Positions 58,663 to 64,000 of a stretch of 64,000 nucleotides of DNA are shown here, one piece after another. This DNA comes from Mycolicibacterium poriferae. GTDB taxonomy: Bacteria; Actinomycetota; Actinomycetes; Mycobacteriales; Mycobacteriaceae. A program made the translations under genes and the position numbers. The first letter of the stretch is position 1. Every line of letters begins with the position of its first letter. Location: contig NZ_AP022570.1 in the NCBI RefSeq assembly GCF_010728325.1, forward strand, positions 3,286,001 through 3,350,000. Direction: 5' to 3'. Below the pieces are notes generated by a model that saw only the letters and a program-made list of their open reading frames with translations, did no database searches and was not told where the DNA came from.

Positions 58663-59530
58663 CCCTGCAGACTCCGGACAAGGCGCAGGTACTGGCCGCG
58701 GCGCTGCCGTGGCTGAAGGCGCTGCACGACAAGATCGTCGTGGTCAAGTACGGCGGCAATGCGATGACCGACGACGCCCTCAAGGCCGCGTTCGCCGCCG
58801 ACATGGTGTTCCTGCGCAACTGCGGCATCCACCCGGTCGTCGTCCACGGCGGTGGACCCCAGATCAGTGCGATGCTCAAGAAGCTCGGCATCGCCGGCGA
58901 CTTCAAAGGCGGCTTCCGGGTGACCACGCCAGAGGTGCTCGACGTCGCACGCATGGTGCTCTTCGGCCAGGTGGGCCGGGAACTGGTGAACCTGATCAAC
59001 GCCCACGGCCCGTACGCGGTGGGCATCACCGGCGAGGACGCCGGACTGTTCACCGCGGTCCGGCGCACCGTCATGGTGGAGGGGATCGCCACCGACATCG
59101 GACTGGTCGGCGACGTCGCCGACGTCAACACCGATGCGGTGCTGGACCTGATCGACGCCGGCCGCATCCCGGTGGTCTCGACGATCGCCCCCGACGGTGA
59201 CGGTCTGGTCTACAACATCAACGCCGACACCGCAGCGGCCGCGCTGGCCGAAGCGCTGGGCGCGGAGAAGCTGCTGATGCTCACCGACGTGGAGGGCCTG
59301 TACACCCGATGGCCGGACCGCGGATCGCTGGTGAGCCAGATCGACGCGGCCGCGCTGACCCAACTGCTTCCGACCCTCGAGGAGGGCATGGTGCCCAAGA
59401 TCGAAGCCTGCCTGCGGGCGATCCACGGCGGGGTGCCCAGCGCCCACGTCATCGACGGCCGCGTCGCGCACTGCGTGCTCGTCGAGCTGTTCACCGACGA
59501 AGGTGCGGGCACCAAGGTGGTGAGCGGGGC

Positions 59531-59534
<4 letters not shown>
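58659..59534 (+). CDS. argB: Acetylglutamate kinase
   Basis: A 291-residue amino acid kinase phosphorylating N-acetylglutamate. Visible blocks are [12 protein letters not shown] (phosphate-binding Lys), [71 protein letters not shown] and EGGMVPK-like [15 protein letters not shown]. The N-terminal helix ([20 protein letters not shown]) is that of the arginine-inhibited hexameric form. ATG 58659 overlaps the argJ stop; its own end overlaps argD. Confidence 0.96.
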
Positions 59535-62132
<2,598 letters not shown>

Positions 62133-62157
62133 AGCAACAACAAGAGGAGCAACAACT

Positions 62158-64000
<1,843 letters not shown>

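Overview
The window is chromosomal DNA of a high-GC actinomycete, almost certainly a fast-growing or environmental Mycobacterium (Mycolicibacterium). From memory, the gene order matches the M. tuberculosis stretch from cydA (Rv1623c) to argH (Rv1659): cydA, membrane cyclase, pdtaR, thiolase/DUF35 pair, polA, rpsA, coaE, uvrB, universal stress protein, metallo-hydrolase, uvrA, lysX, infC-rpmI-rplT-tsnR, soluble cyclase, pheST, argCJBDFRGH. The PE/PE_PGRS genes I expect in that stretch of the pathogen are not seen here. Instead there are extra transport and sensing genes. I found no insertion sequence, integrase, phage gene or CRISPR array; this is core genome with accessory insertions.

Layout. 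1-800: start of cydA and an HdeD-like membrane protein, both minus. 987-5401: a polar amino acid ABC transporter (binding protein, permease, ATPase) followed by a MacS/MacR-like sensor kinase and response regulator. 5446-12008: a DUF2339 membrane protein, a Dps ferritin, the six-TM adenylyl cyclase (minus), a bacterial ionotropic-glutamate-receptor-like channel, a nitrilase-family amidase, an unusual tRNA with a CAA anticodon, and the ANTAR regulator pdtaR. 12213-17317: a complete five-gene branched-chain amino acid (Liv) transporter. 17409-21113: DUF167, thiolase/DUF35 pair, and a hydrolase facing its probable LysR regulator. 21134-29964: polA, a ThrE-like exporter, TRIC-like and PrsW-like membrane proteins, rpsA and coaE. 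29980-44528: an exported protein, an Fpg/Nei glycosylase, DUF402, uvrB, an MFS exporter, paired SMR transporters behind a structured leader, a cutinase, a universal stress protein, class I aldolase, an MBL hydrolase, uvrA, an AlkZ-like protein and a small orphan ORF. 44458-53830: lysX, DUF1844, the infC operon, tsnR, DUF2236, soluble cyclase, pheS. 53830-64000: pheT and the arginine operon argCJBDFRG with argH cut by the window edge.

Themes. DNA repair is concentrated here (polA, Fpg/Nei, uvrB, uvrA, AlkZ-like). uvrA and uvrB carry matches to the PafBC (RecA-NDp) promoter motif, and the AlkZ-like gene has a weaker one. Amino acid sensing and transport is the second theme (PAAT transporter plus two-component system, iGluR-like channel, amidase, Liv transporter). 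Translation genes show unusual signals: infC most likely starts at ATC, its leader carries two hairpins and a possible leader peptide, and several genes look leaderless. The most unusual items for follow-up are the iGluR-like channel, the short-variable-loop tRNA(CAA), the structured leader of the SMR pair, and the PafBC-type promoters.
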